This document shows positions 43,571 to 54,704 of a stretch of DNA of 64,000 bases, piece by piece. The stretch is from Zygnema cylindricum (lineage: Eukaryota; Streptophyta; Zygnematophyceae; Zygnematales; Zygnemataceae), in assembly GCA_037447655.1 (NCBI GenBank), contig JBBHKE010003290.1, positions 1 through 64,000 on the forward strand, read 5' to 3'. The first letter of the stretch is position 1; every line of letters begins with the position of its first letter. Under the pieces are notes generated by a model. It was not told where the DNA came from. It worked only from the letters and a program-made list of their open reading frames with translations, and ran no database searches. The translations under genes and the position numbers were made by a program.

Positions 43571-44679
43571 CATTTCTGCCTTCGTGGTATTTCGACCTCG
43601 TTTTTCGCCTCTAACTCCTCATCTAAAAGGAGCTCATTGTCCTCGTCCTCGGATTCCGCCTCATGTACCTATGTCACAAGGGCCTTTTTCTTTCCTCTCG
43701 GGGTACCACCGGTCTGCCCCTCCTTTAACCCAAGCTCGGTTAGCTTAGTGCACTCTGCCATATAGTGCCCAGGTATCTTACAAAAATGACATAAACCTTT
43801 GGGAGCCCTTGGTCCGAACTCGTTGGTCTGATTTTTGTGCTCCCTCCCCCCATAGTTTCCGACCGATATCCGGGAATCCTTGTTCCTCCAATCGGTTGCA
43901 GTTGCCAAGGCTTGGCCACCTTTTCCTCCACTTCGGATCTCAATCGTATTCTCCCGAACGAGAATCATCCCTACCACTGAATTCCATATCCACCTTGAGT
44001 CCGGCATGTCATGCACACGGTTGACTATGTTCTCGAACTCATCGGGTAACTTCATCAGTAAACAGTTAACCTTTTCTTTTTCACAAAAATAATTTCCCGC
44101 ACTCTCTAGCTCCATGAAAAGTGTAGCAAGCTCATTGCAGAAATCGAACATTTGTATACATACTCTTTAACTTTCTGATCTGCCAACTGTTGTTGCTAAA
44201 TCGTACCACTTCGGTACATCTTTATGAGAGCCATCCAAAAGATCGGATGCCCTTTCTACGTGCAAATGAAGAAATGCAAGTCCTTGAGTGAGATGGCGTA
44301 TGATGAAGTGCTTTGCCGCCATATTGTTGAAGTCCCAGGTTTTAGTATCATTCTCCTCGTTCCTCGGAATAGGTGACATGAATGCCGAACCAGTTGTTAT
44401 TGGTGTGGTTGCCTCGTTCTCCTTTCCTTTGTCCACCACCTCTCCTTCTTTTGTTTCCTCCGTTGAAGGTGGATCCTCTTTTCTGGTGAATCTGCTTCCT
44501 CCTAACCCTGGAGGAATTCCAAGACTTGATGGACGCCCCAACCGTCCACTTACTATCCCCCAAAACCTTTTTTCGCATAGAGCTCCTATCATCATACTTT
44601 CCCATTATATGAGGCCAGTTCAATTAAACATTAGTACCCTAGAGGGTGGGCCCATAACTTGAAACTCTGAGACCTCCAT
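43571..44679 (-). pseudogene. G1 gag
   Basis: ATG 44679 in the LTR end (MEVSEFQV) or ATG 44655 in the primer site. Then GALCEKRFWGIVSGRLGRPSSLGIPPG, TWDFNNMAAKHFIIRHLTQ, a broken junction at about 44200, FCNELATLFMELESAG (44130), VNRVHDMPDSRWIWNSVVGMILVRE, and CHFCKIPGHYMAEC near 43790-43750. A TAA near 44198 and the frame change there are the main lesions. Otherwise it is among the better preserved gags. Confidence 0.8.
44647..44659 (-). promoter_or_regulatory. G1 primer-binding site
   Basis: Minus strand AGTTATGGGCCCA between the LTR and gag, one base different from the common site at its LTR-proximal end. Confidence 0.78.
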
Positions 44680-45709
44680 AAGTCCTCAGAGTGGACAGCT
44701 TCCAAGAAGCCTCTAGGATAACCCTGACCCCTTTGTGTTTCAGCAAAAATAACTGCCACCCTGGCAGACAAAAACTCTGGCCAACTTCACCCGTGTGAAG
44801 AGAAGACTTCTTTGAGTCGATAGCAAAAAGAATCTCTGAATTTGCTCCCCTGAGCAGTAAGTTATGGAGGGTCAAAATTGACCTTTTGTACCAAAGCTCT
44901 CTGGGAGAGAGGGTCCTATCTTCTAGTTTTTCTAAGTCCTATCTCTCTCACAGACTCTATCTACTGATGTATGGAGCCAATCAGATTTCAGTTTCGTACA
45001 CAAAATTACAGCTTCCGGTGTACTTTCTGTACAGCCATTGTACGACATGGCCTAAATGTCGACACGTGGTATGTCTGGATTCGCTCCCTTGATCTTCGGA
45101 TATGCCGCGATACAATGTCATTCCGCCATGTGTCATCCGATGTGGCGATGACCATAAACCGCCGAAGTTCTCTTCCGCGATCTCGGCGTTAATTCCGACC
45201 GTCCGATTAAATTCACATTTAATCGTAGCCGTGATAAATACATGCGCGGTATTCGTTTGACTAAAGGACGCGGTATTGGTTTCGTATTCGTACCGGAATC
45301 CGTACTTTTATATTTACTGGATGTATGTCTCCTGTAAACAGTTACAGTTAAATGAACTATCCTACGTTTAAATATTTAAATAAATATCAAACCCTATGAT
45401 ACGTTACACTACTTCTAGACTTAACGACTAAAGCTAACGGCTACCGATTGTCTGCCGGCCGGTAGGTACCAGGATCAAATCCTGTGGCCGGCACATATAT
45501 TTTAGTAAATTAAACCCCTAACTAAAATATATTTTCTCGTAAACCTCTCGATAGCCTAGGTAGCCATGGCTCTAGCTCCCTCTCCATTTTCTCAGTGACT
45601 GCGACAAGTTTGAGAGTTGGAGAGAGAAGTTAGAGGTAGACTGCCTCGGCTTCTTTCTTATTTCTATTCAGACCTAGAAAATACTTTAAAAAGACCATTA
45701 ATTTCTACA
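44660..45709 (-). repeat. G1 right (5') LTR
   Basis: Minus strand TGTAGAAATTAATGGTC to GAGTTTCA, 1050 bp. Antisense (plus strand) the tRNA-like block at about 45413-45500 has an 8-bp outer stem TGCCGGCC/GGCCGGCA and inner AGGAT/ATCCT. A 24-bp insertion relative to the left LTR lies near 45255. Confidence 0.85.
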
Positions 45710-46935
45710 AGAAACGAATCTGCCATCAACGAATTCACGCACGTCAGGTGCTTGAAGAATGAAACTCCACAAACTCTCTTCAACCGCCTTTCGAGCCTAT
45801 GCAAGAAGACCAAACTCTCAACAATTAATCTCCCGGCCATAACAACTAAATACTTCATTGTTGTCCGCAATTCTTTCAAACTAACAGGGCAAGCTGCCCT
45901 AGATAATTGGATTACAAGTCAGGCGATTCCCGATATCAACCACTCTACCAAAGACATCTCGATTGTTGCTATGAAATTGTATGACCACTTCGTCCATGGT
46001 GAGGCAAGGGAAAAAGCAGTCACTGGCAAGGCTAGAGCAAACTTTGCGAGATTCGCCGAGGAAACGTCCTTGAATGATGAGGAACACGCAAAACTCCAAG
46101 CTTTGCAAAGCTTAAGGGGAAACAGGTGGTTGATAGCTGGTCAAAACCTACAATGGGGGCAGATGACAGGGTTTTCCGGTACAATTGCTTGAATTGTCAA
46201 CAAACCGGCCACGGGTGGAAACGCTGCCCAAAGAAACTCAAACATGAAATTGCCATCAATCAAAAGGAATTTGAGAAGGAACGGGCTGAGAGGACTCAAA
46301 AGCAAATGCAACGTAAACAATGAGAGGGGGGGGAAGGAAGAACCTCGGTAAACAAGGAAACTTACCGCCCAACTCCTCGGGCCGAAACTGCAAAAATGTC
46401 TCAATCTCAGCTGAGGCAAATAAAGCTTCTCAAATTTGATGATGCATAGGTGTCAAATGAGTTGAGGGGAAAATAAACCACCGAAGGCTCGAAATGTGCA
46501 TCCTGTGGTTCATGGGACACCAGGAGGAACAGTGTTTCCGCAGAAAAATGAGTCCCAAAATAAATGATGTAGTTTGCCTTTTTCACCGGTGAAGGAGGAA
46601 CCGCGGAAAATCCTCTCCTATTTCAACTCCTTTACCCTTGGGGGCATCGTGTCCCGTCTACACCAAGGGAACGGGACGGACAACGGTCATTCACCCAAAG
46701 CTTAAACCGGAAAGGATCATCCAACAGCAGAGTCAAATATTGGCCACAATGGCAGCACAATTGGCTGCCCTCCGCTTAGGATTGTCATCCCAACCTCCTC
46801 CTCTAACCAAAACACAAAGACTCCAAAAACAAAAACAGGAGTTATTACAAAAGCTTGCGGAGCTTGAACAGCAAACCACAGCGGGTGAGGATGATGATGA
46901 CATCATGGGTTGGGGTTTCGAAACCCCCAAAGGCA
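45710..46935 (+). pseudogene. H gag, second part, with two zinc knuckles
   Basis: The frame resumes after G1 (RNESAINEFTHVRCLKNETPQTLFNRLSSLCKKTK...), with a capsid-like helical region to 46110. A CCHC knuckle CLNCQQTGHGWKRC is at 46186-46227, followed by a charged coil (EFEKERAERTQKQMQ). A second knuckle near 46497-46545 (CASCG, then GHQEEQC) is split by a one-base shift. The C-terminal tail LTKTQRLQKQKQELLQKLAELEQQ then DDDDIMGWGFETPKG ends where F2's LTR starts at 46936. Two knuckles and the long coiled tail differ from the copia gags around it. Confidence 0.65.
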
Positions 46936-47772
46936 TGTTGTTGTGAGACAACTGCTGGTACAGAAGATGAAAAAGAAGCACCAGTAGTCATTGTAGAACA
47001 AATCAAGAGAGGAAGCTTCCACAAAGACAAATGGAAAAGAAGAAACTTTGACAGATAATAACGTGCAATACAACAATAGTCCTACAAATCTACAACATTG
47101 TAGATATCATACAGAGGAACATACACATAAAATTTCACTTATTTCTCCTCACAGATTTGTGAGATATTCAGAAATGAAATTACATAAAACTGAGTGTACA
47201 GTTTTCATATCATTTGTTCCTTAACTCCAAACTTTACTAAGTCCTACTTTTATACTAAAACTATACTAAGCTGTACGGAGGCATTCCAGTCCTACATCTA
47301 ACAAAAATACTCTGAGTATACCTGTGTACACAAGGTATGTCGAAAATCACGCATTCTACATCCACTTATTCACTACAGACAAAATTATGTTCTAACAAAT
47401 ATTTACACGGGCAATCAAATCAGGATAATAGAGAAAAGTAATCGTGATCTAGTCACTCCTTGTCAACAATTGTCTTCGACAGCTTTCAGCCGCCCGATCA
47501 CCAAATTCGGCACCGTGGATGTGCTCTCAATAATCATGTGGTCATTACTGAATGTATGTATGTCCACGGAGGACATATTCAAACATTCCCCGCAGACAAC
47601 GACGCGTGTCCCTAGTGTGACTGAAGTGTGAACACCCAATTTCACTGTCACACTAATTTTGGCAAATACTGAACCGGATTTACCCAAGAATAAACTAAGT
47701 CCTGAACAGCTCTCTCTCTCTCTCTCTCACAACCCGTAAATAGAGAGGACTAAAGCTTCCCAAAAAACAACA
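46936..47772 (-). repeat. F2 3' LTR
   Basis: Minus strand TGTTGTTTTTTGGGAAGC to TCACAACAACA, 837 bp, homologous to solo LTR F. The last 60 bases encode MTTGASFSSSVPAVVSQQ. It overwrote the end of H gag. Confidence 0.82.
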
Positions 47773-47785
47773 CTCCCCTAAAGTT
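47773..47785 (-). promoter_or_regulatory. F2 polypurine tract
   Basis: Minus strand AACTTTAGGGGAG directly before the LTR. Confidence 0.78.
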
Positions 47786-48495
47786 TTAGACTCACTAGTC
47801 ACTCAACCCACATGCATCCCTATTGAATTTTAATTTGGGTGCGGGCAAAGGTTTTGTCATCATGTCACCAACCATTTGCTCATCAGGTAAATAACTCAAC
47901 TTCAGGCTTTTTCCCATCACCTTCTCTCTCACAAAATGCAACTTGATGTCAATGTGCTTACTCTTAAAGTGATGGCTTGGATTAGATGCAATTGTTATGG
48001 TTGCCTGATTATCACACCACACTATTTGAGGACCAAATTGCATTATGGGAAGCTCTTGGAGGAGAGACTTTACCCAGAGCAACTCGTTAACTGCCGAGCT
48101 GGCACCATATACTCAGCCTCCATGGTAGACTGAGCCGTTACCTTCTAAAGTTTGCTACTCCAGCAGCAAGTTCCACTGCCGATCTTCAGAATGTATCCGG
48201 TGGTGGAGCATCAGCTAGGCATATCTCCGTAGCTCGCATCGCTCCATGTATAAATTTTGACTTCCTCTCCACCGAGAGAGAGTCTAAGGTTTCGAGTTTC
48301 TGCAAGATAACGAAGAAATCTCTTTGCTGCCTCATAGTCCGACTTCCTCGGATTTTGCAGGCTTCGGCTCAAAGCTCCAACCGCCGCTGCGATATTCGGA
48401 CGAGTACAGTTCATGAAATAAATGAGGCTTCCGACAATCTGCCTGTAAGTAATGGAGGACATAGAATCTGCCTCCCCTGTTTTCAAGAAATCATT
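47786..48495 (-). pseudogene. F2 RNase H and end of RT
   Basis: From 48495: NDFLKTGEADSMSS, ITYRQIVGSLIYFMNCTRPNIAAAVGALSRSL, LRYLAETRNLRLSLGGEEV, then RNase H with SDASYGDMP (48225), STMEAEYM (48125), WVKSLLQEL and WCDNQATITIASN (48020), and the conserved MMTKPLPAPKLKFNRDACGL end at about 47800. A stop near 48210 and a frameshift near 48090 are seen. It continues the RT segment at 56914 in register once L is removed. Confidence 0.8.
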
Positions 48496-49673
48496 TGAAA
48501 TTCTATGGGTTACATTGCCACACAGAATTCGCAGGTCCAAAAGAAGCTAATCTAGATAGTGCCGACTCCAACTTGATATAAACCCAAATGACTGACCCCT
48601 TGACAATCAGAACCCCAATATAGCTTCACCATTGTGAAATAACACTTTCTGTGTGCTCAGTTCCACCACAGAATGCAAAGTTAGAATATGAGATTTGAAC
48701 ACATTCACCCACTTTGACTTTCCCTAAAAAATGCAGCCACCCAGGCAGGCAAAGATTATAACCGACTACACCCTTGTGTAGCTTGGACTCCCCTAAGTGT
48801 GTAGCAAAAAGAATTACTGAAAATAGTCAACTGAATTGATAGTTATGGCTGGCCAAAGTTTGCCATTTATACAAGGTGCTCTCTGGGAGAGGCATCTACC
48901 TACCAAAAATATTCTAAGTCCTAAAACCCCTCTCTAAGCCCCCTAGTACTAAGGTACGAACCAATAACAAATTAGTAAAGTACATAAAGGTACAGGTACA
49001 GGTGTACCTTTTGTACGACCATCGTACGATATGGCCAAAATGTTGACAAATGCCATATCAAGATTTGTTTCGTATTATCCCCGGATATGCCGCAAGCCAA
49101 TGTAATGTTGCCACGTGTCAATTGACGCGGCGGTGACCGCAAACCGCCAAAAACATACTGCGCGATCTCGGCGTTTATTGCGGCCGTCAGATCTAGACCG
49201 GCATTCAATTGTAGCTGTCAAAAATTGGTGTGCGGTATTTGTTTCGCTATCGAAACAAATGCGCGGTATCCGTTCTGTCCCCTTACCGTACTCCGAACTA
49301 AACAAAAATGTATCTATGCACTAAGCATATATTTCTCGTTATCCGAATTAGTCTACGTGTTACTATTTATATAATTATCAAACCCTAGATTAGTTACAGT
49401 ATTCCTAGACTTCACGGTTAAATAATTACTACGGGTTACTTGAGGGACAGCAGGTACCAGGATCAATTCCTGGGTCCGTCAATATTCCTTTTAGTAAATT
49501 TATATTTATCTACACCTGTCTCTTCGGAGAGTTTAGGCAGCCATGGCTTTAGCTCCCTTTCCAGCCTTCAGTGACTACAACAAGTGTGGGGGCTTGGAGA
49601 AGGGAGTTAGAGGCAGACTGCCTCTACTCTTTTTCTATCTAATAAAGACCTAGAAAATACCCAAATATCAACA
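48496..49673 (-). repeat. L 3' LTR (I family)
   Basis: Minus strand TGTTGATATTTGGG to ATAGAATTTCA, 1178 bp, homologous to solo LTR I. The antisense tRNA-like block is at about 49400-49500. Confidence 0.83.
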
Positions 49674-49686
49674 CTCCCCTTATTTT
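49674..49686 (-). promoter_or_regulatory. L polypurine tract
   Basis: Minus strand AAAATAAGGGGAG directly before TGTTGATATT. Confidence 0.82.
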
Positions 49687-49701
49687 CTAGTCTACTTTTT
49701 T

Positions 49702-50577
49702 TCAACTCTTACAAACAAAATAAACAAAACACTCCCTCCCCTTTTTCCTTTTTCTTTTCCTTTTCTTTTTATATAACTTAAGAAAAATGCTCTCGTATTT
49801 AAAACAATGCATTAGATGAAATGAAATAATAATTGCATCACACATTTCATTTAGCATCCCACTTATCATAAATCTGAGCAAAGATTTTATCCACCTCATC
49901 TCTTTTCCATCCACACTAAATCCACTTTCCCTCTTGCAATTCAAATAACCAGCCCCATCTCCAATCTGCAACACACACCCTGAGGCTAACCCTTTTACAT
50001 GCACACATTCATAAATGTCATCACTCCCTTTAGTGATGTCAAACCCATTACCCCCAAAACATGAACTTTCCTCACTCTCTCCCATGGATTTCTTTCCACT
50101 CTCACTTTCTAAATTTATTCCCAATAAATATTTCTCCTCCCCTAAACCTTTCATTAAATCTTCCTCTTCTTCCTTATCCTTTAATATCCCTTCTAGTTTC
50201 ACTTTTCCCATTTCCTCCGAATCCGTTGAAGTCTCCCTTTCCGACCAGTTTTCTAATTCGAAAATACTTATGAAATTATCCTCATTAATTTTATTTTTCC
50301 CGTTTTCACTTATGGATCCTAGATCTGACTTTCTCATTTCTAAGTAATATAGTTTACACTCATCGACATCCTCAAGTACCTCCTCTGTCTTTACTTCCCT
50401 TATACCTCCAAAAGCACACTGTTGCCTTTGTGGAATTTCAGTGTACTTTTCTCTCTTCCCCATTCTACCAATGTGAAGAAGCTCCCAGATTTCTTCATCC
50501 TCTTTCTCCTCTTCCCCTTCTTCCTCCTCATTCACACTCCAACTTCTAAGTTCTTCCAAACGAGGAGACTCCTCCAT
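49702..50577 (-). CDS. L gag tail fused to RT/RNase H remnants (291-codon frame)
   Basis: An open frame of 291 codons starts just after the zinc knuckle, with MEESPRLEELRSW, an acidic run, and PQRQQCAFGGIRE, which normally precedes the protease. The protease, integrase and most of RT are absent. GEEKYLLGINLESESGKK matches the RT connection (GEAKYILGIQIERDRGK), and SGCVLQIGDGAGYLNCK, MRWIKSLL and a CFKYE segment match worn RNase H (catalytic Asp and Glu lost). It ends in a Lys/Arg run. An open frame across three fused remnants is unlikely by chance. No enzymatic role is possible; a gag-extension role is an inference. Confidence 0.55.
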   Translation of the reverse strand: MEESPRLEELRSWSVNEEEEGEEEKEDEEIWELLHIGRMGKREKYTEIPQRQQCAFGGIREVKTEEVLEDVDECKLYYLEMRKSDLGSISENGKNKINEDNFISIFELENWSERETSTDSEEMGKVKLEGILKDKEEEEDLMKGLGEEKYLLGINLESESGKKSMGESEESSCFGGNGFDITKGSDDIYECVHVKGLASGCVLQIGDGAGYLNCKRESGFSVDGKEMRWIKSLLRFMISGMLNEMCDAIIISFHLMHCFKYESIFLKLYKKKRKRKRKKGRECFVYFVCKS

Positions 50578-51578
50578 ATGGTGACCTTTTCTCTACAAAA
50601 AAAGCAAACCCCTTTTTCCAAAGCTCCCCTTTCTTTTCTTCTCCCTCAATTTCCACCAAAGTTTCGATAAGGTTTACCTTTGTCTTTCTTCCTCTCATCA
50701 CGCTTCCGCTCGTCACCGCCGTTCCTCTCATCACGTTTCCGCCAGTCACAAACAGTTGTAAATGCAGTCACCCTGTCACTTCCCCTACGAAGCTCCAAGG
50801 TGCTTTCCCTCACAAGTATTATCCCCATGGTGATGCTCCAAGTCCACGAGGAACCATCCATTCCCTGCATACGGTAAATGATGTCTTCGTACTCATCTGG
50901 GAGTTTTATGATTAGTGTATTAATCTTTCTCTCCTCAGATTCTACATATCCCGCACTAGAATGCTCAACATATAACGCAGCAATATCATTGCAAAACTCT
51001 ATTATGCTACCGCCTTTATAAACATAGGCCTCTATTTCTGGTTTAACTAACTGCTGCCTCTGTATAGTGTCACTCTTATAAATCTAAATTAGTGTTTCCC
51101 AAATTTCCGAAGACTTGATTAGACTTAAAAGAGTGATAGCTATGGACTTAGACACATATCTAAGAATGAGATATTTTGCTATAGTGTTTTTATATTCCCA
51201 AAATTTCCTATCATTTTCTTCAGTTTTTGATTCAGTTACAGCCCCCACAAGTGGAACCGTAGGTGAGAGCCTAGTTCCCCTCACCATAGGTGTCCGTTTA
51301 TCCTTCTCCCATTTTTCCCTTTCCACGAAAATGGTTAACCCTTCACCTTCCGTTGAATCTGAACTTTGGTTGGTTTTCTGGGCAGCCTCAGATGATTCTA
51401 CATAGTGAGCACCTCCAAAGCCTGGTGGCGGACACCTCACTTGTCCCGAAACAATTCCCCATAAGTGCTTCTCGAAAAGCAATCCCTCCATTGTAAACTC
51501 CCAATAAGTGAAGTCTGTTCCATCGAACATAGGCACCCAAGATGGTGGGCCCATAACGTGAAATTCTATAGGCTCCAT
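50578..51578 (-). pseudogene. L gag, N-terminal and capsid part
   Basis: ATG 51578 in the LTR end reads MEPIEFHV, or ATG 51554 in the primer site reads MGPPSWVPMFDGTDFTYWE. Capsid-like sequence runs to ETLI, where TAG (about 51084) replaces a sense codon. It continues in the same frame through QQLVKPEIEAYVYKGGSIIEFCND, DEYEDIIYRMQ, a DER/KRD repeat, a TGA near 50646 and CFFCREK, where a shift joins it to the 291-codon frame (knuckle CFFC, then GHHMEES, last Cys lost). Two stops and one shift only, so decay is modest. Confidence 0.72.
51546..51558 (-). promoter_or_regulatory. L primer-binding site
   Basis: Minus strand CGTTATGGGCCCA between the LTR end and gag. Confidence 0.78.
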
Positions 51579-52128
51579 TGCAACACAAAATTCCCTGGTC
51601 CAAAGGAAGCTAATCTTGATAGTGCCGACTCCAACTTGATATAAACCCAAATAACTAACCCCTTGACAATCACAACCCCAATATAGCTTCACCCTTGTGA
51701 AATAAGACTTTCTGTGTGCTCAGTTCTACCACATAATGCAAAGTTAGAATATGAGATTTGGACACATTCACCCACTTTGACTTTCCCTAAGAAATGCAGC
51801 CACCCAGGCAGGCAAAGAGTCTGACCGACTACACCCCTGTGTAGCCTGGACTCCCCTGAGTCCGCAGCAAAAAGAATCACTGAAAATGGTCAACTGAGTT
51901 GATAGTTATGGCTGGCCAAAGTTTGCCATTTATACAAGGTGCTCTCTGGGAGAGGCAACTACCTACCAGAAATATTCTAAGTCCTAAAACCCCTCTCTTA
52001 GCCCCCTAGAACTAAGGTACGAAGGTTGTAAAGTACATAAAGGTACAGGTACCGGTGTACCTTTTATACGACCATCGTACGATATGGCCAAAATGTCGAC
52101 AAATGCCATATCCAGATTTGTTCCTCTT

Positions 52129-53226
52129 ATAAATTCTATGGGCTCCATTGCCACACAAAATTAGCAGATCTAAAAGAAGCTAATCTAGATAGTGCCGACT
52201 CCAAGTTTATATAAACCCAAATGAATGATCCCTTGACAATCAAAACCCCAATACACCTTCACCCCAGTGAAGAGAAGACCTTCTGTGTGCTTAGTTCCAC
52301 CACAGAATGCAAAGCTTGAATATGTGTTTTGGACAATATTCCCCACTTTGACTTTCCCACTGAATAAGTGCAACCCTGGCACGCAAAGACTTTGACCGAC
52401 TACACCCCTGTGTAGCTTGGACTCCTCTGAGTCCGCATCAAAAAGAATCACTGGATTTGCTCACCCGAGCATTAAGTTATGGCTGGTCAAAGATGACCTT
52501 TATAGTTACAAGCTCTTTTAGAGAAAGGTACCTAAATATCACTAAGTCTTGGTCTGCCTACTCACGACTACCTACTACTAAACCCTAGTCCAATAGAAAC
52601 ACTATATGTTACAAGAAGGTACGATGGGCGATGTATTTATTGTACGGCCATTGTATGATATGGTCTACAAGGTGACATTTGCCAAATCGGGAGCCATGGT
52701 TCCTCCTCCCATCTTCTCCAATATCAAATAATGTGGCGCCACATGGCACCGCTTGAGGCTATCCCCAAAGGCCGCTGAAAGCTTATTGTGGGTGGCAGCT
52801 GTAATGGCGGTCGTCCGATCAGTTGTATTTATACGGCTTCGATTCGCTTCCATGCATGAATTGATTAATGCGCGTTTTCATTAGTCTACTGCGAATTAGT
52901 CCTTTAGATCAATAGATATATATGCGTGAAACATATCATGTGTATTGTTTCGTTAGTGCCTTTATGGATAAGGCGTATGTCTACATAATAATCTGCAGAC
53001 CCTAGTTTAAATCTGGCCAGATGCACTATTTTACTAAAACTAGTAAAATACCTTCTAATTCATTCTGCCTCCTTCTAAATGACGCAGGAGCCATGGTCTG
53101 CCTTTGATCCTCTCTTTCTCTCTCTTTACATTCTAACTAAAATATAGAAGTGAACTATTAATTACCTTTTTCCGACACTCTATTTATTTTTCCAATACAG
53201 ACCTAGAAAATACAAAAAATTCAACA
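52129..53226 (-). repeat. M solo LTR
   Basis: Minus strand TGTTGAATTTTTTGTATTTTC to ATAGAATTTAT, 1098 bp, related to the I family. Target copies are CTCTT (52124-52128) and CTTTT (53227-53231). It interrupts the L LTR at a site seen intact at about 49072. Confidence 0.78.
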
Positions 53227-54183
53227 CTTTTATCCCCGGATATGCCGCAAGCCAATGTAATGTTGCCACGTGTCAATTGACGTGGCGGTGACCGCAAACC
53301 GCCAAAAACATACTCCGCGATCTCGGCGTTTATCGCAGCCGTCAGATCTAGACCAGCATTCAATTGTAGCCGTCGCAAATTGGTGTGCGGTATTTGTTTC
53401 GCTATCAAAACAAATGCATTGTATCCGTTCTGCCCCCTTACCGTACTCCGTACTAAACAAAACTGTATGTATGCACTAAATATATATTTCTCGTTAAACA
53501 AATTAGTCTACGTGTAACTATTTATATAACTAGTAAATCAACGCCCGTTACACAGGCATGTACCCTGTCCAGTTTATCATGTCCGTACTGCGGACCCACA
53601 GCAGCGTCACGTTGTGCTACACTGTCAATCGCTATTACCGTAGAAGTTTTTTTAGCGTATAAGAATAATTACAGTGGTGTACGCTAATTAAGAATTTGAA
53701 AATTTTGAAAAAAAACATACATTCTAATTGTTTAATAATTCTAATTTGGGTCTTTGAAAAAAATACATGCCGGTCGCAAATATGCTTACACTAATAGAGG
53801 TACTTGTACAAAATCTGACATATCTTACACAAATCGTACGTTCACACAGACGAAACGTGGTTGTTGGACGAATATGTGCGAACGTAATATTTGACTGCCC
53901 GATTTCATCTCCTTTTTAGAGCTCATATTATCATGCGTCCGCGGCTACTAAACATAATGAATTGTACTATTTCACTTAAAAGGTAAGATGTTGTACGGTT
54001 TGACACTGAATATACATCACACTATTTAAACGATGACGTACTTTCGTTTTGTACGGTACCTTGAAAAAAACCCTAAATGGCGTACAGAAAAAAAAAGAAT
54101 AAGCTACGCTATTGGAGAATTAAAAGAAAAAAAAACAGGACGGTATTAGCGTACACTACACTAATAGCGATTGGCGGTGTAGC

Positions 54184-54433
54184 GGTACAACAGTCTGTAC
54201 CGCTGACGCACGGTAACGTCACGTTGTGCCAGCGGTACGGCGGTCTGTACAGCTGACGCACGGCAACGTCACGTTGTGCCTCCGGTACGGCCGTCTGTAC
54301 TGCTGACAAACGGCAGCGTCACGTTGTGCCAGCGGTACGACGATCTGTGATGCTGACGCACAGCAACGTCACGTTGTGCCTCCGGTACGGCGGTTTGTAC
54401 CGCTGATGCACGGCAACGTTACACCGCGAATCA
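54184..54433. repeat. 50-bp tandem array 1 of N
   Basis: Five units of a 50-bp repeat containing GTACGGCGGTCTGTAC, GACGCACGGCAACGTCACG and TTGTGCC. A lone unit also occurs near 53585-53630. Confidence 0.85.
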
Positions 54434-54704
54434 TTATTAGTGTCAAATTTTAAATAGTGTTGAAGATAATTTACCGTAAATGATGTTAATTAAGAATATG
54501 ATTTTTTTTTTAATGTGTATTGTAATTTTGGCTTAATGCTAATTTGGGAACAGAAAAAAAGAAATATTTTCCGTACGATTGTATACATTAACATATTTAT
54601 TCGTACAAAATATTATAAATTGTACGCCGTCGTGAAATTAAAATATCCGTACATGTCAGACTAATTTACTTGTCAGACTAATTCCGATTTTTGAGCGCAC
54701 GTTC

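Larger units (their letters stand above)
36646..45709 (-). mobile_element. G1: composite copia element bounded by a G LTR pair
   Basis: A G-family LTR pair (36646-37672 and 44660-45709, minus orientation) encloses G gag-protease-integrase (44659 to about 42000), then lineage II RT-RNase H (42000-40549), a lineage II LTR (40535-39626) and K gag-protease-integrase (39716-37673). The H gag reading frame is interrupted at the same codon on both sides. Border 5-mers are GAAAG and AGAAA, an imperfect duplication. It has too much and too little of everything to be an autonomous element. Confidence 0.75.

Noticed and set aside
50015-50347. Plus-strand 110-codon Ser/Pro/Leu-rich frame
   Set aside because: It is the antisense shadow of the L 291-codon frame.
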